Assembly (NCBI RefSeq): GCF_019748715.1
Contig: NZ_JACLBZ010000005.1
Coordinates: 62,001-126,000, forward strand
Reading direction: 5' to 3'
DNA length: 64,000 nucleotides
From: Sporosarcina aquimarina
GTDB taxonomy: Bacteria; Bacillota; Bacilli; Bacillales_A; Planococcaceae
A program made the translations under genes and the position numbers. The notes under the pieces were generated by a model. The model made no database searches and was not told the DNA's origin. It saw only the letters and a program-made list of their open reading frames with translations. Shown one piece after another: positions 39,528-48,067 of this stretch (position 1 is the stretch's first letter; the number at the start of each line of letters is the position of its first letter).

Positions 39528-40364
39528 TCAAGACAACATTTTTTTATTCCGATCCCAAACGCGCTGCAAATAAAAACCGTACAAATCGAGTTCTTCATCC
39601 GTTAATCCGCCATGCTGTACATCATCGGTCAAGGATCTCAACAACAATTGCAGACGAATGACTACTTCATTAATCGTCAACTGAGTACCGAGAATTTCCG
39701 ATAGAGACGCCATCACATCCGGCTGGATATCAGGATAACTGAATTTTGTCGGCTGCCCTTGCAATCCGGTTTCATAGAGTTCCCGGATCACCTTCGCCCG
39801 TTCTGCTCCGCTTCCTTCTATGCACAGGTACACTTGCACAGCCACACCTGAGCGCAAACGCCGCTGCGAGATACCGGCGAACTTCTTACCATCGACACTC
39901 AAGTCATAAGAGCCAGGACAATAGGAACCGACAATTTCATAGGCTTTAATCTGCTCGCCTAATTCAGGGAACAGTAGTTTTACAAAAGCAAGCATTGCCT
40001 CATAGCCTACCGGAATATCGATTGCGGACTTTTCCTCAGAAAAAATCAATGAAACATTCAGTACACCTTCGTCGAGTACCACTGCCAGACCGCCAGAATT
40101 ACGTACGATCGCTTGGTACCCATTCTGTTCAATTCCTTCAATTGCTTGCTGAATAAAAGGCATGCGATGATCTTGTATGCCTAACACAATCGTTCGATCA
40201 TGCACCCATGTCCGAACGACTGGCACACTTTTCTGCTGGCCTACCAATTGGCACAATGCATCATCCATCGCAAAAGATTCCAGCGCAGATCTACTGCGCG
40301 CCGTGATGGATTCGTCAATGAAACGCCAAGCAGATTGATTCAATAAATTTTTATATTGTGACAT
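39528..40364 (-). CDS. lipL: Octanoyl-[GcvH]:protein N-octanoyltransferase
   Basis: A 278-residue amidotransferase of the BPL/LplA fold that moves octanoyl groups from GcvH to E2 subunits. RNSGGLAVVLD is the lipoyl-binding stretch, the catalytic cysteine is in GSYCPGSYD, and KKFAGISQRR supplies the conserved lysine. Cysteine at this place separates LipL from LplJ-type ligases. The ATG at 40364 follows GTGGGAG; a GTG five codons earlier lies in that site. Confidence 0.88.
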   Translation of the reverse strand: MSQYKNLLNQSAWRFIDESITARSRSALESFAMDDALCQLVGQQKSVPVVRTWVHDRTIVLGIQDHRMPFIQQAIEGIEQNGYQAIVRNSGGLAVVLDEGVLNVSLIFSEEKSAIDIPVGYEAMLAFVKLLFPELGEQIKAYEIVGSYCPGSYDLSVDGKKFAGISQRRLRSGVAVQVYLCIEGSGAERAKVIRELYETGLQGQPTKFSYPDIQPDVMASLSEILGTQLTINEVVIRLQLLLRSLTDDVQHGGLTDEELDLYGFYLQRVWDRNKKMLS

Positions 40365-40431
40365 GTCCAGTTCTCCCACTGTTGTTCATCTAATATGTAT
40401 GTAGACGTTTCACAATCTTGGCTTTTGCGGT

Positions 40432-41403
40432 TTATAAGCTTTGCGCTGCTGTAATAAGTGATAATTTGTAAACATCTTCCGCAGAACAGCCGCGTGACAG
40501 ATCATTTACAGGCCCATTCAAGCCTTGCAATATCGGTCCGATCGCTTCATATCCACCTAAACGTTCCGTCAACTTATATCCGATATTTCCCGCATCCAAT
40601 GTCGGGAAGATAAAGACATTCGCATCGCCTTTAATAACGGATTCCGGTGCTTTCTTCGCCGCCACACTTGGAACATAAGCCGCGTCAAATTGGAATTCAC
40701 CGTCAATCAGCAATTCAGGTGCCATTTCTTGTGCAATCTTCGCCGCTTCAACCACTTTTTCAGTTTCTTCCGTCACGGCAGAACCTTTTGTCGAGAAGGA
40801 TAGCATCGCAACTCGTGGATCGATACCGAATGCTTTTGCGGTTTTTGTACTTTCCACTGCAATTTCAGCCAATTCATTCGCTGAAGGATTCACTGTGATT
40901 GCACAATCTGCGAAAATTAAACGCTGTTCTTCCTTCATCATAATGAACGCGCCGCTTGTCTTCGTTATACCAGGTTTCGTTTTAATGATTTGCAAAGCCG
41001 GGCGTACCGTATCCGCTGTCGAATGGGCTGCACCACTCACTAAGCCGTCTACACGTCCTGTATAGATTAACATAGTTCCAAAATAGTTTACATCCTTCAC
41101 TTGCTCACGTGCTTGCTCAAGCGTTGCTTTCCCGCCGCGGCGCTCCATGAACTTTTCGACCAGCTCATCAAAATAGGAAGCGCTTGCAGGATTGATTTGC
41201 TCTATTTCGCTAATGTCGAAACCGCCTTCTTCCGCTGCTTTCCCGACCGCCTCTTCATCGCCCAGTAATAACGGTTTCACGATACCTTCTTGTTGAAGAT
41301 GTACAGCTGCTTCAAGTATCCTAACGTCTTCCCCTTCCGGCAATACAATTGTCTTTCCCTTTCCTTCCAATCGCTCTCGAATTCCATTAAAAAGATCTGC
41401 CAT
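40432..41403 (-). CDS. pta: Phosphate acetyltransferase
   Basis: A 323-residue short-form Pta (EutD-like length) that converts acetyl-CoA and phosphate to acetyl phosphate. Typical stretches are LVSGAAHSTADTVRPALQ, MLSFSTKGSA and LDAGNIGYKLTERLGG. The lipL-pta-hemQ order is that of B. subtilis ywfL-pta-ywfI. GTGGGG lies upstream of the start. The 216-bp gap to divergent hemQ holds the promoters of both. Confidence 0.93.
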   Translation of the reverse strand: MADLFNGIRERLEGKGKTIVLPEGEDVRILEAAVHLQQEGIVKPLLLGDEEAVGKAAEEGGFDISEIEQINPASASYFDELVEKFMERRGGKATLEQAREQVKDVNYFGTMLIYTGRVDGLVSGAAHSTADTVRPALQIIKTKPGITKTSGAFIMMKEEQRLIFADCAITVNPSANELAEIAVESTKTAKAFGIDPRVAMLSFSTKGSAVTEETEKVVEAAKIAQEMAPELLIDGEFQFDAAYVPSVAAKKAPESVIKGDANVFIFPTLDAGNIGYKLTERLGGYEAIGPILQGLNGPVNDLSRGCSAEDVYKLSLITAAQSL

Positions 41404-41619
41404 GTGTAAGCCCCACTTTCTGTTATATTTTCCTATTCATCATACCTGAATTAATTGTAGAATTCACTACTACTTACGAAAATTTCAGACATTTTTGTGT
41501 GCAGGCACAATTTTGTCATACCTTCGGAGTTACCACCATCTTAATTCTTACTGTCTAAAGTCTGTTTATGCTACACTTGAATGAGAAAACATTTTGTAGT
41601 TAAAGGAGACTGAATTCAA

Positions 41620-42372
41620 GTGAATGAAGCAGCAATTACATTAGACGGTTGGTATGTACTACATGATTTTCGAACAATGGACTGGGCTTCTTGGAAGTTA
41701 ATTTCAAAAGAAGAACGTCAAGCAGCAGTCAATGAATTCTTAGCCTATTTGGAGCGTCTGCAACAGGCAGATGAAGCGAAAACAGGCAGTCACGCGTTTT
41801 ATACAGTCGTTGGGCAAAAAGCCGATTTCATGCTCATGACATTACGTCCGACAATGGATGAATTACAGCAGCTTGAAGCAGAATTCAATAAACTAACGAT
41901 TGCAGATTACACAATCCCGGCTTACTCTTACGTATCAGTTGTAGAGTTATCAAATTACCTAGCTGGCGAATCAGATGAAGACCCGTATCAAAATCCATAT
42001 GTGCGCGGCCGTTTGTATCCTGAACTGCCACGCAGTCAATATGTATGTTTCTACCCGATGGATAAGAAACGCGAAGGCGACGATAACTGGTACATGCTCA
42101 ATATGGATGATCGCAAAAGCTTAATGCGCAGCCATGGCATGATCGGTCGCGGCTACGCTGGAAAAGTGAAGCAAATCATTTCCGGTTCTGTCGGTTTTGA
42201 CGATTACGAATGGGGCGTCACACTATTCTCCGATGACGTGCTGCAATTCAAGAAACTAGTCTATGAAATGCGTTTTGACGAAGTGAGCGCGCGTTACGGA
42301 GTGTTTGGTTCATTCTTTATCGGTACGATTCTAGAAGATGACAAACGAGCTGCATTTTTTGAAGTGAAATAA
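41620..42372 (+). CDS. hemQ: Coproheme decarboxylase HemQ
   Basis: A 250-residue chlorite-dismutase-family enzyme that decarboxylates coproheme III to heme b in the Gram-positive heme pathway. The proximal heme histidine is in MRSHGMIGR and the reactive tyrosine lies in the [16 protein letters not shown] segment. The start is GTG at 41620 with AAAGGAGA upstream. It lies divergent to pta as in Bacillus. Confidence 0.91.
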   Translation: MNEAAITLDGWYVLHDFRTMDWASWKLISKEERQAAVNEFLAYLERLQQADEAKTGSHAFYTVVGQKADFMLMTLRPTMDELQQLEAEFNKLTIADYTIPAYSYVSVVELSNYLAGESDEDPYQNPYVRGRLYPELPRSQYVCFYPMDKKREGDDNWYMLNMDDRKSLMRSHGMIGRGYAGKVKQIISGSVGFDDYEWGVTLFSDDVLQFKKLVYEMRFDEVSARYGVFGSFFIGTILEDDKRAAFFEVK

Positions 42373-42385
42373 GAGAGCATTCAGG

Positions 42386-42438
42386 GCTGTCCGGAACATC
42401 ATTGCAAAATGATGCCCTGGGCAGCTTTTGTTCTTTTA
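42386..42438 (+). terminator. Terminator after hemQ
   Basis: GCTGTCC/GGGCAGC outer stem and CATCATT/AATGATG inner stem, followed by a T-rich tail. Confidence 0.6.
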
Positions 42439-42585
42439 TTACCTCACTTGTCTGTCCACGATCATAAAGCCGCACCAAGCCGCTCATAAAGCTGTTTGTC
42501 CCTCTCGCGTCTGATGACTAACCCCTTTCTGTCGACTGGAATCGAGCATTACCCAATACACTAGAAATCCCCGTCCAATTTTTTT

Positions 42586-42615
42586 GTCATGCCTAGCTTC
42601 TTCCGTACATAGGAT
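42586..42615 (+). promoter_or_regulatory. SigE-type promoter candidate of cwlJ
   Basis: GTCATGC (42586-42592), 15 bp, CATAGGAT (42608-42615), six of eight bases matching the SigE -10 element. It ends 20 bp before the cwlJ start. Confidence 0.4.
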
Positions 42616-42635
42616 ACAAGCAAGGGGGTTTTGCT

Positions 42636-43055
42636 TTGGCTGTCATCGCGACAAATGCAAAAGGAATCGATTTGCTCGCTCGTTTAATGCGTGCGGAAGC
42701 GGAAGGCGAAGGTGAATTGGGGATGCTCATGGTTGGAAACGTTGGTGTCAATCGTGTGCGTGCCAATTGTCTGGATTTTAAAGGCATTCGTTCGCTCGAT
42801 GATATGGTATACCAACGACCTGGAGGGTTCGAGGCCACTACGAAAAGTTATTTTTATCAGCGTGCGCGGGAACGTGATCGCAAACTAGCGAAACGCACGA
42901 TCGATGGAGAACGTTTCCACCCAGCCCAACGCTCCCTGTGGTTTTTCATGCCAACCGGAGACTGCCCAGCCCAATGGTACAACCAGTGGAATACCGGTCG
43001 CTACAAATCGCACTGTTTCTACTCCCCGACGGAACAAGACTGCCCACTCATTTAG
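42636..43055 (+). CDS. cwlJ: Spore cortex-lytic hydrolase CwlJ
   Basis: A 139-residue hydrolase_2-type enzyme that degrades spore cortex during germination. It lacks the signal and binding domains of SleB, as expected for CwlJ. Family stretches are LLARLMRAEAEGEGELGMLMVGNVGVNR, with the catalytic glutamate, and FHPAQRSLWFFMP. The start is TTG at 42636 with AAGGGGG upstream. gerQ follows 15 bp later; GerQ is required for CwlJ in the spore coat. Confidence 0.92.
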   Translation: MAVIATNAKGIDLLARLMRAEAEGEGELGMLMVGNVGVNRVRANCLDFKGIRSLDDMVYQRPGGFEATTKSYFYQRARERDRKLAKRTIDGERFHPAQRSLWFFMPTGDCPAQWYNQWNTGRYKSHCFYSPTEQDCPLI

Positions 43056-43070
43056 AGAAAGGATGTTGAA

Positions 43071-43418
43071 ATGGTTCAATATTATTGGAATCCCGGCTAT
43101 GGTCAGCAACAAATGATGCCGCCACAAGTGACCATCCCAAGCGGCAGACCAAACACGCCTCCATTCAGAGAGGAATCGTACATCGAAAATATTTTGAGGT
43201 TAAACAGAGGGAAACCTGGAGTCTTTCATTTTTCATTCGAGAATGCCGTAAATGCTGGCGAGAATACAATAGCCGTCAACGGATTGGTCGAGGCGGCCGG
43301 ACGAGATCACGTGATCCTCAGTGAGACGAACACGGGACGCCGTTACTTATTCCCAATGATCTACTTTGATTATGCAGAATTCGATGAGGAATTGAATTAC
43401 TTTGATCAAACACCTTAA
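43071..43418 (+). CDS. gerQ: Spore coat protein GerQ
   Basis: A 115-residue coat protein with a Gln/Pro-rich N-terminus (about 10-35) and the conserved domain ESYIENILRLNRGK...DHVILSDTNTGRR-like, here SETNTGRRYLFPMIYFDY. GerQ recruits CwlJ and is crosslinked by transglutaminase in Bacillus. Its overlap with cwlJ in one unit supports the assignment. Confidence 0.92.
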   Translation: MVQYYWNPGYGQQQMMPPQVTIPSGRPNTPPFREESYIENILRLNRGKPGVFHFSFENAVNAGENTIAVNGLVEAAGRDHVILSETNTGRRYLFPMIYFDYAEFDEELNYFDQTP

Positions 43419-43426
43419 GTCCATGT

Positions 43427-43468
43427 GAAAACAACCGCTCATTGCATATGCAATGAGCGGTTGTTTTC
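43427..43468. terminator. Bidirectional terminator, 42-bp perfect palindrome
   Basis: The two 21-bp halves are exact reverse complements (core GCTCATTGCATATGCAATGAGC). It separates convergent gerQ and ywdK. Confidence 0.85.
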
Positions 43469-43484
43469 ATAGTGAAGAAAAACT

Positions 43485-43865
43485 TCAGTTTCCAAACTTA
43501 ATTGCAGCTAAAATCAGCATGATCCAGCCAACTATGAACGCCACGCCGCCAATTGGCGTGATTGCACCTAAAATACCGACTCCCGATAAGCTAAGCGCGT
43601 AAAGACTGCCTGAAAAAATGATAATACCTGCAAGCAGTAAATAACCAGCCCATGTTAATTGGGTTGATGGTCCAAGCAATGTATTGCTCATCAAAATGCC
43701 CACCGCCAGCAATCCGATGGCATGAAACATTTGATACTGAACCGCAGTTTCCCAAACAGCCAAATAATGTTCAGATAGACGATCTTTCAAAGCGTGGGCA
43801 CCAAACGCCCCGAAAGCCACTGCGATGGCGGCATTGATGGCCCCTGCTATAATAAAAAATGGCAT
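43485..43865 (-). CDS. ywdK: DUF423 family membrane protein (YwdK-like)
   Basis: A 126-residue protein with four hydrophobic segments and the GAFGAHALKDRL motif typical of DUF423. The function is unknown. The ATG at 43865 follows AGAAGGA. It sits between gerQ and ywdI as in B. subtilis. Confidence 0.88.
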   Translation of the reverse strand: MPFFIIAGAINAAIAVAFGAFGAHALKDRLSEHYLAVWETAVQYQMFHAIGLLAVGILMSNTLLGPSTQLTWAGYLLLAGIIIFSGSLYALSLSGVGILGAITPIGGVAFIVGWIMLILAAIKFGN

Positions 43866-43927
43866 GATAATTCCTTCTTTCTCGCAACTTGTCAATAACG
43901 TACTATACTATATTCTACCATATTCAT

Positions 43928-44200
43928 TCAAAAATCAAACAACGACTCCCCATTTGCGTCTTCTTCACGCAGTGGTTGTTCTTGTAATGTGGAAATCATC
44001 TTGGTTGTTGAAGGCGCGCTATCAAAAGATGCTACAGGAATAGAGGGTGTGTTAATAGCTGATGCATTGTCGCTCAGCAGTACATTACATAATGCCCGCA
44101 CAGCATAGACCGCTTCTCTGCGCGTTTGTTCATTTGCCGCATGTTTAGCCAAACGGACTTGCTGCTCCATTTCCTTCAGCAGTTGGTCAGATGAAATCAT
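43928..44200 (-). CDS. ywdI: YwdI family protein
   Basis: A 90-residue protein with a helical start (SSDQLLKEMEQQVRLAKHA) and a low-complexity C-terminal half. It matches YwdI by place and pattern; no function is known. The ATG overlaps the stop of the upstream small gene (ATGA), so translation is coupled. Confidence 0.72.
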   Translation of the reverse strand: MISSDQLLKEMEQQVRLAKHAANEQTRREAVYAVRALCNVLLSDNASAINTPSIPVASFDSAPSTTKMISTLQEQPLREEDANGESLFDF

Positions 44201-44373
44201 CGGAATCTCGCTCCCTTTTTCGGTTCAAACTTCAAGCACTCCATACCTGACGAGCGCTTGACAACGATAGATGGCAACATTTTGGTCTTAAATCCATATG
44301 CTTTACAACCTCGCGGATTCGCTGGGTCCCATGTCGTGTAGAAATATTGACACTCAAAGCAGTTGACCGCCAT
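44197..44373 (-). CDS. Small cysteine-containing protein, unrecognised
   Basis: A 58-codon gene read directly: ATG at 44373 with AGAAAGGAAG upstream, TGA overlapping the ywdI start. The product has CFECQYF near the N-terminus, PRGCKAYGF and GMECLKFEP, so four cysteines in a CxxC-x(n)-C-x(n)-C pattern that could bind a metal. It lies 15 bp after ung on the same strand. I recall similar unnamed small proteins beside ung in other Bacilli but cannot name a family. Confidence 0.7.
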   Translation of the reverse strand: MAVNCFECQYFYTTWDPANPRGCKAYGFKTKMLPSIVVKRSSGMECLKFEPKKGARFR

Positions 44374-44388
44374 TATACCACTTCCTTT

Positions 44389-45081
44389 CTATCTGTTTAA
44401 CTGTTCTGCTGATGTTTTGGACCAATCAATCGGTTGGTCCCCCCATTTCCGCAAATAGTCATTCGCCTGAGAAAACGGCCGGCTGCCGAAAAATCCGCGT
44501 GCTGCGCTGAATGGGCTTGGATGTACGGATTCAATGATCGCATGCCGCCTGCGGTTAATCAAAGCCTTTTTTTCTTGTGCATGTCGCCCCCATAAAATGA
44601 AGACAATCGGTTCCCTGCGCAGAGACAATTTACGGATCACTTCATCTGTAAACAGTTCCCACCCCTTCCCGCGATGAGAAGCAGCTGCGCCTTCACGCAC
44701 CGTCAATGCTGTATTTAACAAAAGTACGCCTTGTTTAGCCCAACCTGTCAACGTGCCGCTGTCAGGGATAGGAACGCCGATATCCGTTGACAACTCCTTG
44801 AAAATGTTGCGAAGACTAGGTGGAACCTTAACGCCAGGCTGGACAGAGAAACTCAACCCTTGTGCTTGATTCGGACCATGATAAGGATCTTGCCCCAATA
44901 TGACGACGCGAACGTCATGATAGGACGTTAACTCAAAAGCGGTCCACATATCTTGCATTTGCGGATAAATAACATGTGTAGCATATTCTGATTGCAAAAA
45001 TTTCCGTAGCGTTTGATAATACGGCTTATTAAACTCATCCTTCAGCACCGTATCCCAATCATTGTGGAATTTAGGTTGCAT
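44389..45081 (-). CDS. ung: Uracil-DNA glycosylase
   Basis: A 230-residue family 1 UDG that removes uracil from DNA. The water-activating aspartate is in [13 protein letters not shown], and the second histidine is in [14 protein letters not shown]. The ATG at 45081 was chosen because GAGGAG is eight bases upstream; earlier GTG and ATG codons overlap the stop of the preceding gene. Co-transcribed with the DUF4230-like gene upstream. Confidence 0.93.
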   Translation of the reverse strand: MQPKFHNDWDTVLKDEFNKPYYQTLRKFLQSEYATHVIYPQMQDMWTAFELTSYHDVRVVILGQDPYHGPNQAQGLSFSVQPGVKVPPSLRNIFKELSTDIGVPIPDSGTLTGWAKQGVLLLNTALTVREGAAASHRGKGWELFTDEVIRKLSLRREPIVFILWGRHAQEKKALINRRRHAIIESVHPSPFSAARGFFGSRPFSQANDYLRKWGDQPIDWSKTSAEQLNR

Positions 45082-45086
45082 CTGCA

Positions 45087-45842
45087 TCACTCCTCAAATT
45101 CAATCTCCAACCCATAACCCGCGAATGAAAACATATCTTTCAATGTTTTCTCAGCATTGCGCTCAGCCGTCTGTAAGACGCCTTGTTCAGATGCTTCTTC
45201 CAGGATCAAGTTCTTCGCCTCGTTAGCAAGTTCGTATCCTTCTTCTATATCCGCTTTTCCGCGAAATAATCCTGCTACCGAATAAACTTCTACTTGGTCG
45301 AAGAAGATTTCTGCTCCTCCAAGAAATTCAGCTGCCGGTACAGTTAAACGAGCTGTCTTCTCGTTTTCATCTATTTTCAAATTATTTTCAGTTATGCCAC
45401 TGAGGTCAATCCCTGCTTTCACAGATCCGGGGATGACGACCAGTAGATTTCTTTTTGTGCCCGGTAAGTTGACGCCGATGCTTTGGCCGAATAATTCATT
45501 GTCTGTACGTTCTACCAATACTTTCGTGTAAGCTTCGGCTGTCGTCAGTTCTTGCAGTTCTTGTACCTGTTCGACGAAAGCGCCTTTTTGTTCGGTAAAA
45601 GTGGAGCCAAGTTTTATAAGATAGAAGCCGGCGATCGGCAGGATAATGATAGCGGCAACGAGCAGTAGGATGAGGGAGAGGTAGGTTTTTCTCCAAGAGG
45701 ACCATAGAGTTAGTACCAGTTTCCAGAATCCTGTTTTGCGCTTGCGTTTAGGCTTCTTTATTTCATCGACCGTGACGGCTGATTGAGCTTCCGCCAGTTC
45801 GATTTCTTTTTTCTGTCGCCCAGATGAATCATGCTTGCTCAT
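45087..45842 (-). CDS. Membrane-anchored DUF4230-like protein
   Basis: A 251-residue protein: a basic cytoplasmic N-terminus (KKPKRKRK), one membrane helix (about 52-76, [22 protein letters not shown]), then an extracytoplasmic domain with the [16 protein letters not shown] pattern that recalls DUF4230. The function is unknown. Its upstream region carries the left inverted repeat of the 45868-46524 segment. AAAGGTCGTG precedes the ATG. Confidence 0.65.
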   Translation of the reverse strand: MSKHDSSGRQKKEIELAEAQSAVTVDEIKKPKRKRKTGFWKLVLTLWSSWRKTYLSLILLLVAAIIILPIAGFYLIKLGSTFTEQKGAFVEQVQELQELTTAEAYTKVLVERTDNELFGQSIGVNLPGTKRNLLVVIPGSVKAGIDLSGITENNLKIDENEKTARLTVPAAEFLGGAEIFFDQVEVYSVAGLFRGKADIEEGYELANEAKNLILEEASEQGVLQTAERNAEKTLKDMFSFAGYGLEIEFEE

Positions 45843-45987
45843 GGTTCACGACCTTTCTTTATAATAAAGTGAGATAGGACATCAGGCGTGTTGATTAACC
45901 AATATTTCACATGATTTTTTTGTGGCCTGTACATTGAAATGCAACTCGCGAGTTATCATCTAGTGAGCGTGGCAGTGGTGTATCCGT

Positions 45988-46118
45988 GGGGATTTGCGCT
46001 CCAGACGGTACGCTTTCCGGAGGGCGTGGCTTGAGCCTCCTCGTCCGCTGCGCTCCCTGCGGGGTCTCAAGACACACGCTGATCCTCTCGGAGTCGACCG
46101 TCTTCCGCTCCAATCTCT
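45988..46118. repeat. Dispersed palindromic element, copy 2
   Basis: Shares CTTTCCGGAGGGCGTGG, CTTGAGCC, GGTCTCAAG and CACGCTGATCCT with the copy at 13646-13773. Confidence 0.75.
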
Positions 46119-46270
46119 AAATTGCGTATATCAGCCAATTTGATTTCCGTTTAAAATCCGTTAAAACAACTGGTGCTTTTTAAGTGCTGGAATTCTTCTT
46201 TTTTACGAATGAACTCCTTTTCACTCTCTAATTCCCAGACAATAATCATCGCCTTCCAGAACAAAAAGTT

Positions 46271-46398
46271 GGGGATTTTCCTGGAAGGCGGGGCGACTCT
46301 GGGAGGATCAGCGTGACGGGTGAGACCGCCAGGGAGCTTGCGACGGCGGACTCACCGCGCGCCCTCCAGAACACGTCCCCGACTGGAGGGCAAATCCC
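46271..46398. repeat. Dispersed palindromic element, copy 3 (inverted)
   Basis: The reverse complement starts GGGATTTGCCCTCCAG and contains GGTCTCACC and TCACGCTGATCCTCC, so it is an inverted, diverged copy. Confidence 0.65.
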
Positions 46399-46738
46399 GA
46401 GGACTACACCTTTCTCCTCATTATTTCTTCCTTTTTTCCAAAACAGCACACGAATTAGTTGGCTGAATGCGAAGTGAATAGCTTATAAATTGGCTAATCA
46501 ACACGCCTGATAGAGCATCTCACTAGCAGACAAAATACCTGATAAATCTACAACTATTTGTACGTTTCACAAGGTAATAAGTTTCATTGGCTGCTAATGT
46601 AATTCTATGGAATTTCATGTAATCGGAAGGTTTAGCAATAGGCTTCATTTAAATAAGTTTAGGAAAATTGCACTCAAATTTTTTGTGAGCCATCTAATCG
46701 CATTCAAACGAGACTTTCTATATACTGATACTAGATGG

Positions 46739-46787
46739 ACTGCAGACAAATCATTGCACATAATTTGTGCAGTCATTTGTCTGCAGT
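46739..46787. promoter_or_regulatory. Large palindrome upstream of yojF
   Basis: ACTGCAGACAAAT (46739-46751) and ATTTGTCTGCAGT (46775-46787) are perfect complements, with an inner GCACA/TGTGC pair. No T run follows, so it is more like an operator or leader hairpin than a terminator. Confidence 0.6.
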
Positions 46788-46820
46788 TCGTGAATTACCG
46801 CGCTACATAGGAGGATGGGT

Positions 46821-47171
46821 ATGCAAACTGTTGAAGTAAATCATTTGCAGGAGTTACTGGACTCCTTTGCTAATAAGGACGTATACATTCATTTGGAGAC
46901 GACAAATGGATCTTATGCTTCTCATTTTCAAGAAGGTTTTTTTAATGCGGGGGCCTTTATCCGCAATATCGTGATTCGCTACGAACTTGGAAAAGTTGCG
47001 GGCGACTCCCCTCACCGCATCGGACTAAAATTGCCGAGTGGCTGGATTTACGCACAAGGTATCACACATTATACGATGGATGAGCATGATCGTTTATTGA
47101 TGGCGGGTCTGGGACCTGACGGCAAACTTGCCGTTGCGCTTGAGATTAGCGAAACGCCATTTGCTTATTAA
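46821..47171 (+). CDS. yojF: YojF family protein (DUF1806)
   Basis: A 116-residue protein of the YojF/DUF1806 family, unknown in function, always seen with the bacillithiol deacetylase homologue. The ATG at 46821 is used because the ATG two codons earlier directly abuts GGAGG. It ends 16 bp before bshB2 and shares its transcript. Confidence 0.85.
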   Translation: MQTVEVNHLQELLDSFANKDVYIHLETTNGSYASHFQEGFFNAGAFIRNIVIRYELGKVAGDSPHRIGLKLPSGWIYAQGITHYTMDEHDRLLMAGLGPDGKLAVALEISETPFAY

Positions 47172-47187
47172 GAAGGGAGATTTTTTG

Positions 47188-47859
47188 ATGTTGCAGAAAG
47201 AACGACATGTATTGGTCATTTTCCCTCACCCTGACGATGAAGCGTTTGGCGTGTCGGGAACGATTTCAAAATATATTGAGATGGGCGTGCCTGTTACATA
47301 TGCCTGTCTGACACTTGGTGAAATGGGGCGGAATTTAGGGAACCCTCCATTTGCCAACCGCGAAACGCTGCCGCAAGTCCGCAAGCAAGAATTATTGGAT
47401 GCTTGTGCGGCTATGGGACTGACGGATTTGCGGATGATGGGATTACGTGACAAAACGGTTGAATTCGAGGATCCTGAAAAACTGATCAAGATGATGACCG
47501 ATTTGATTGAGGAATTAAACCCTTCTCTCGTTATCACATTCCACCCTCAATTAGCTGTGCATCCGGATCACAATGCTACAGGTCTGGCTGTCGTGGATGC
47601 TGTGAGGCGGATTCCTGAAGCGAAGCGCCCTACGTTATATGTCAAGGCGTTCGACAATGATACGGTCGAGAAAATCGGTGAACCAGACGTAATTCACCAT
47701 ACTGCTGATATGCGGGAAAAGAAAATCGCTACTTTGCGAGCGCATGCTTCCCAAACTATTTGGATGCTTCCCGATATGGAAAAGCGTTGGGCTGAAGATG
47801 ATGAAGAAGCACTCGATTGGCTTCACAACGAAGCCTTTTATACGTATAAATTCGACTAA
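47188..47859 (+). CDS. bshB2: Bacillithiol biosynthesis deacetylase BshB2
   Basis: A 223-residue LmbE-type zinc deacetylase. The zinc residues are in FPHPDDEAFG (His, Asp, Asp) and HPQLAVHPDHNATG. BshB2 (YojG) deacetylates GlcNAc-malate in bacillithiol synthesis or removes acetyl from bacillithiol conjugates. AAGGGAGA lies before the ATG at 47188; the 20 codons upstream overlap yojF. Confidence 0.9.
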   Translation: MLQKERHVLVIFPHPDDEAFGVSGTISKYIEMGVPVTYACLTLGEMGRNLGNPPFANRETLPQVRKQELLDACAAMGLTDLRMMGLRDKTVEFEDPEKLIKMMTDLIEELNPSLVITFHPQLAVHPDHNATGLAVVDAVRRIPEAKRPTLYVKAFDNDTVEKIGEPDVIHHTADMREKKIATLRAHASQTIWMLPDMEKRWAEDDEEALDWLHNEAFYTYKFD

Positions 47860-47862
47860 AAA

Positions 47863-47888
47863 AACCGCAGAAGTTCTGCGGTTCTTTT
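47863..47888 (+). terminator. Terminator after bshB2
   Basis: AACCGCAGAA-g-TTCTGCGGTT stem with a CTTTT tail. Confidence 0.7.
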
Positions 47889-47915
47889 GCAATGAGATGG
47901 ATTACAGAAGTAGCA

Positions 47916-48049
47916 TTGGCGCGGTAGTATCGTGGATTGGTTCGGTGCCTGTCGTTTTTGGTTCGGCATGGGGCAATTTTGGTGCGTTCGGAGATTCATT
48001 TCGCTCGCTAATCTGCTCGATTGGTGCGGTGGTATAAATATTTGGTGCG
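47916..48049 (-). repeat. 21-bp phased array E (7 units)
   Basis: On the plus strand TTGG (once TTCG) cores start at 47916, 47937, 47958, 47979, 48000, 48021 and 48042. On the minus strand they read CGAACCAA or CGCACCAA, the array B core. It fills the gap between bshB2 and the convergent P-loop gene. Confidence 0.88.
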
Positions 48050-48067
48050 TTACTTTCATGGAATATG

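Larger units (their letters stand above)
45868..46524. repeat. Segment bounded by 36-bp inverted repeats
   Basis: The left end (45868-45903) reads AGTGAGAT, five unmatched bases, then a 23-bp stretch starting ATCAGGCGTGTTGATTA. The right end (46489-46524) is its reverse complement with one further mismatch (30 of 36 identical). Between them lie two dispersed palindromic elements in opposite orientation and no gene. Confidence 0.75.
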
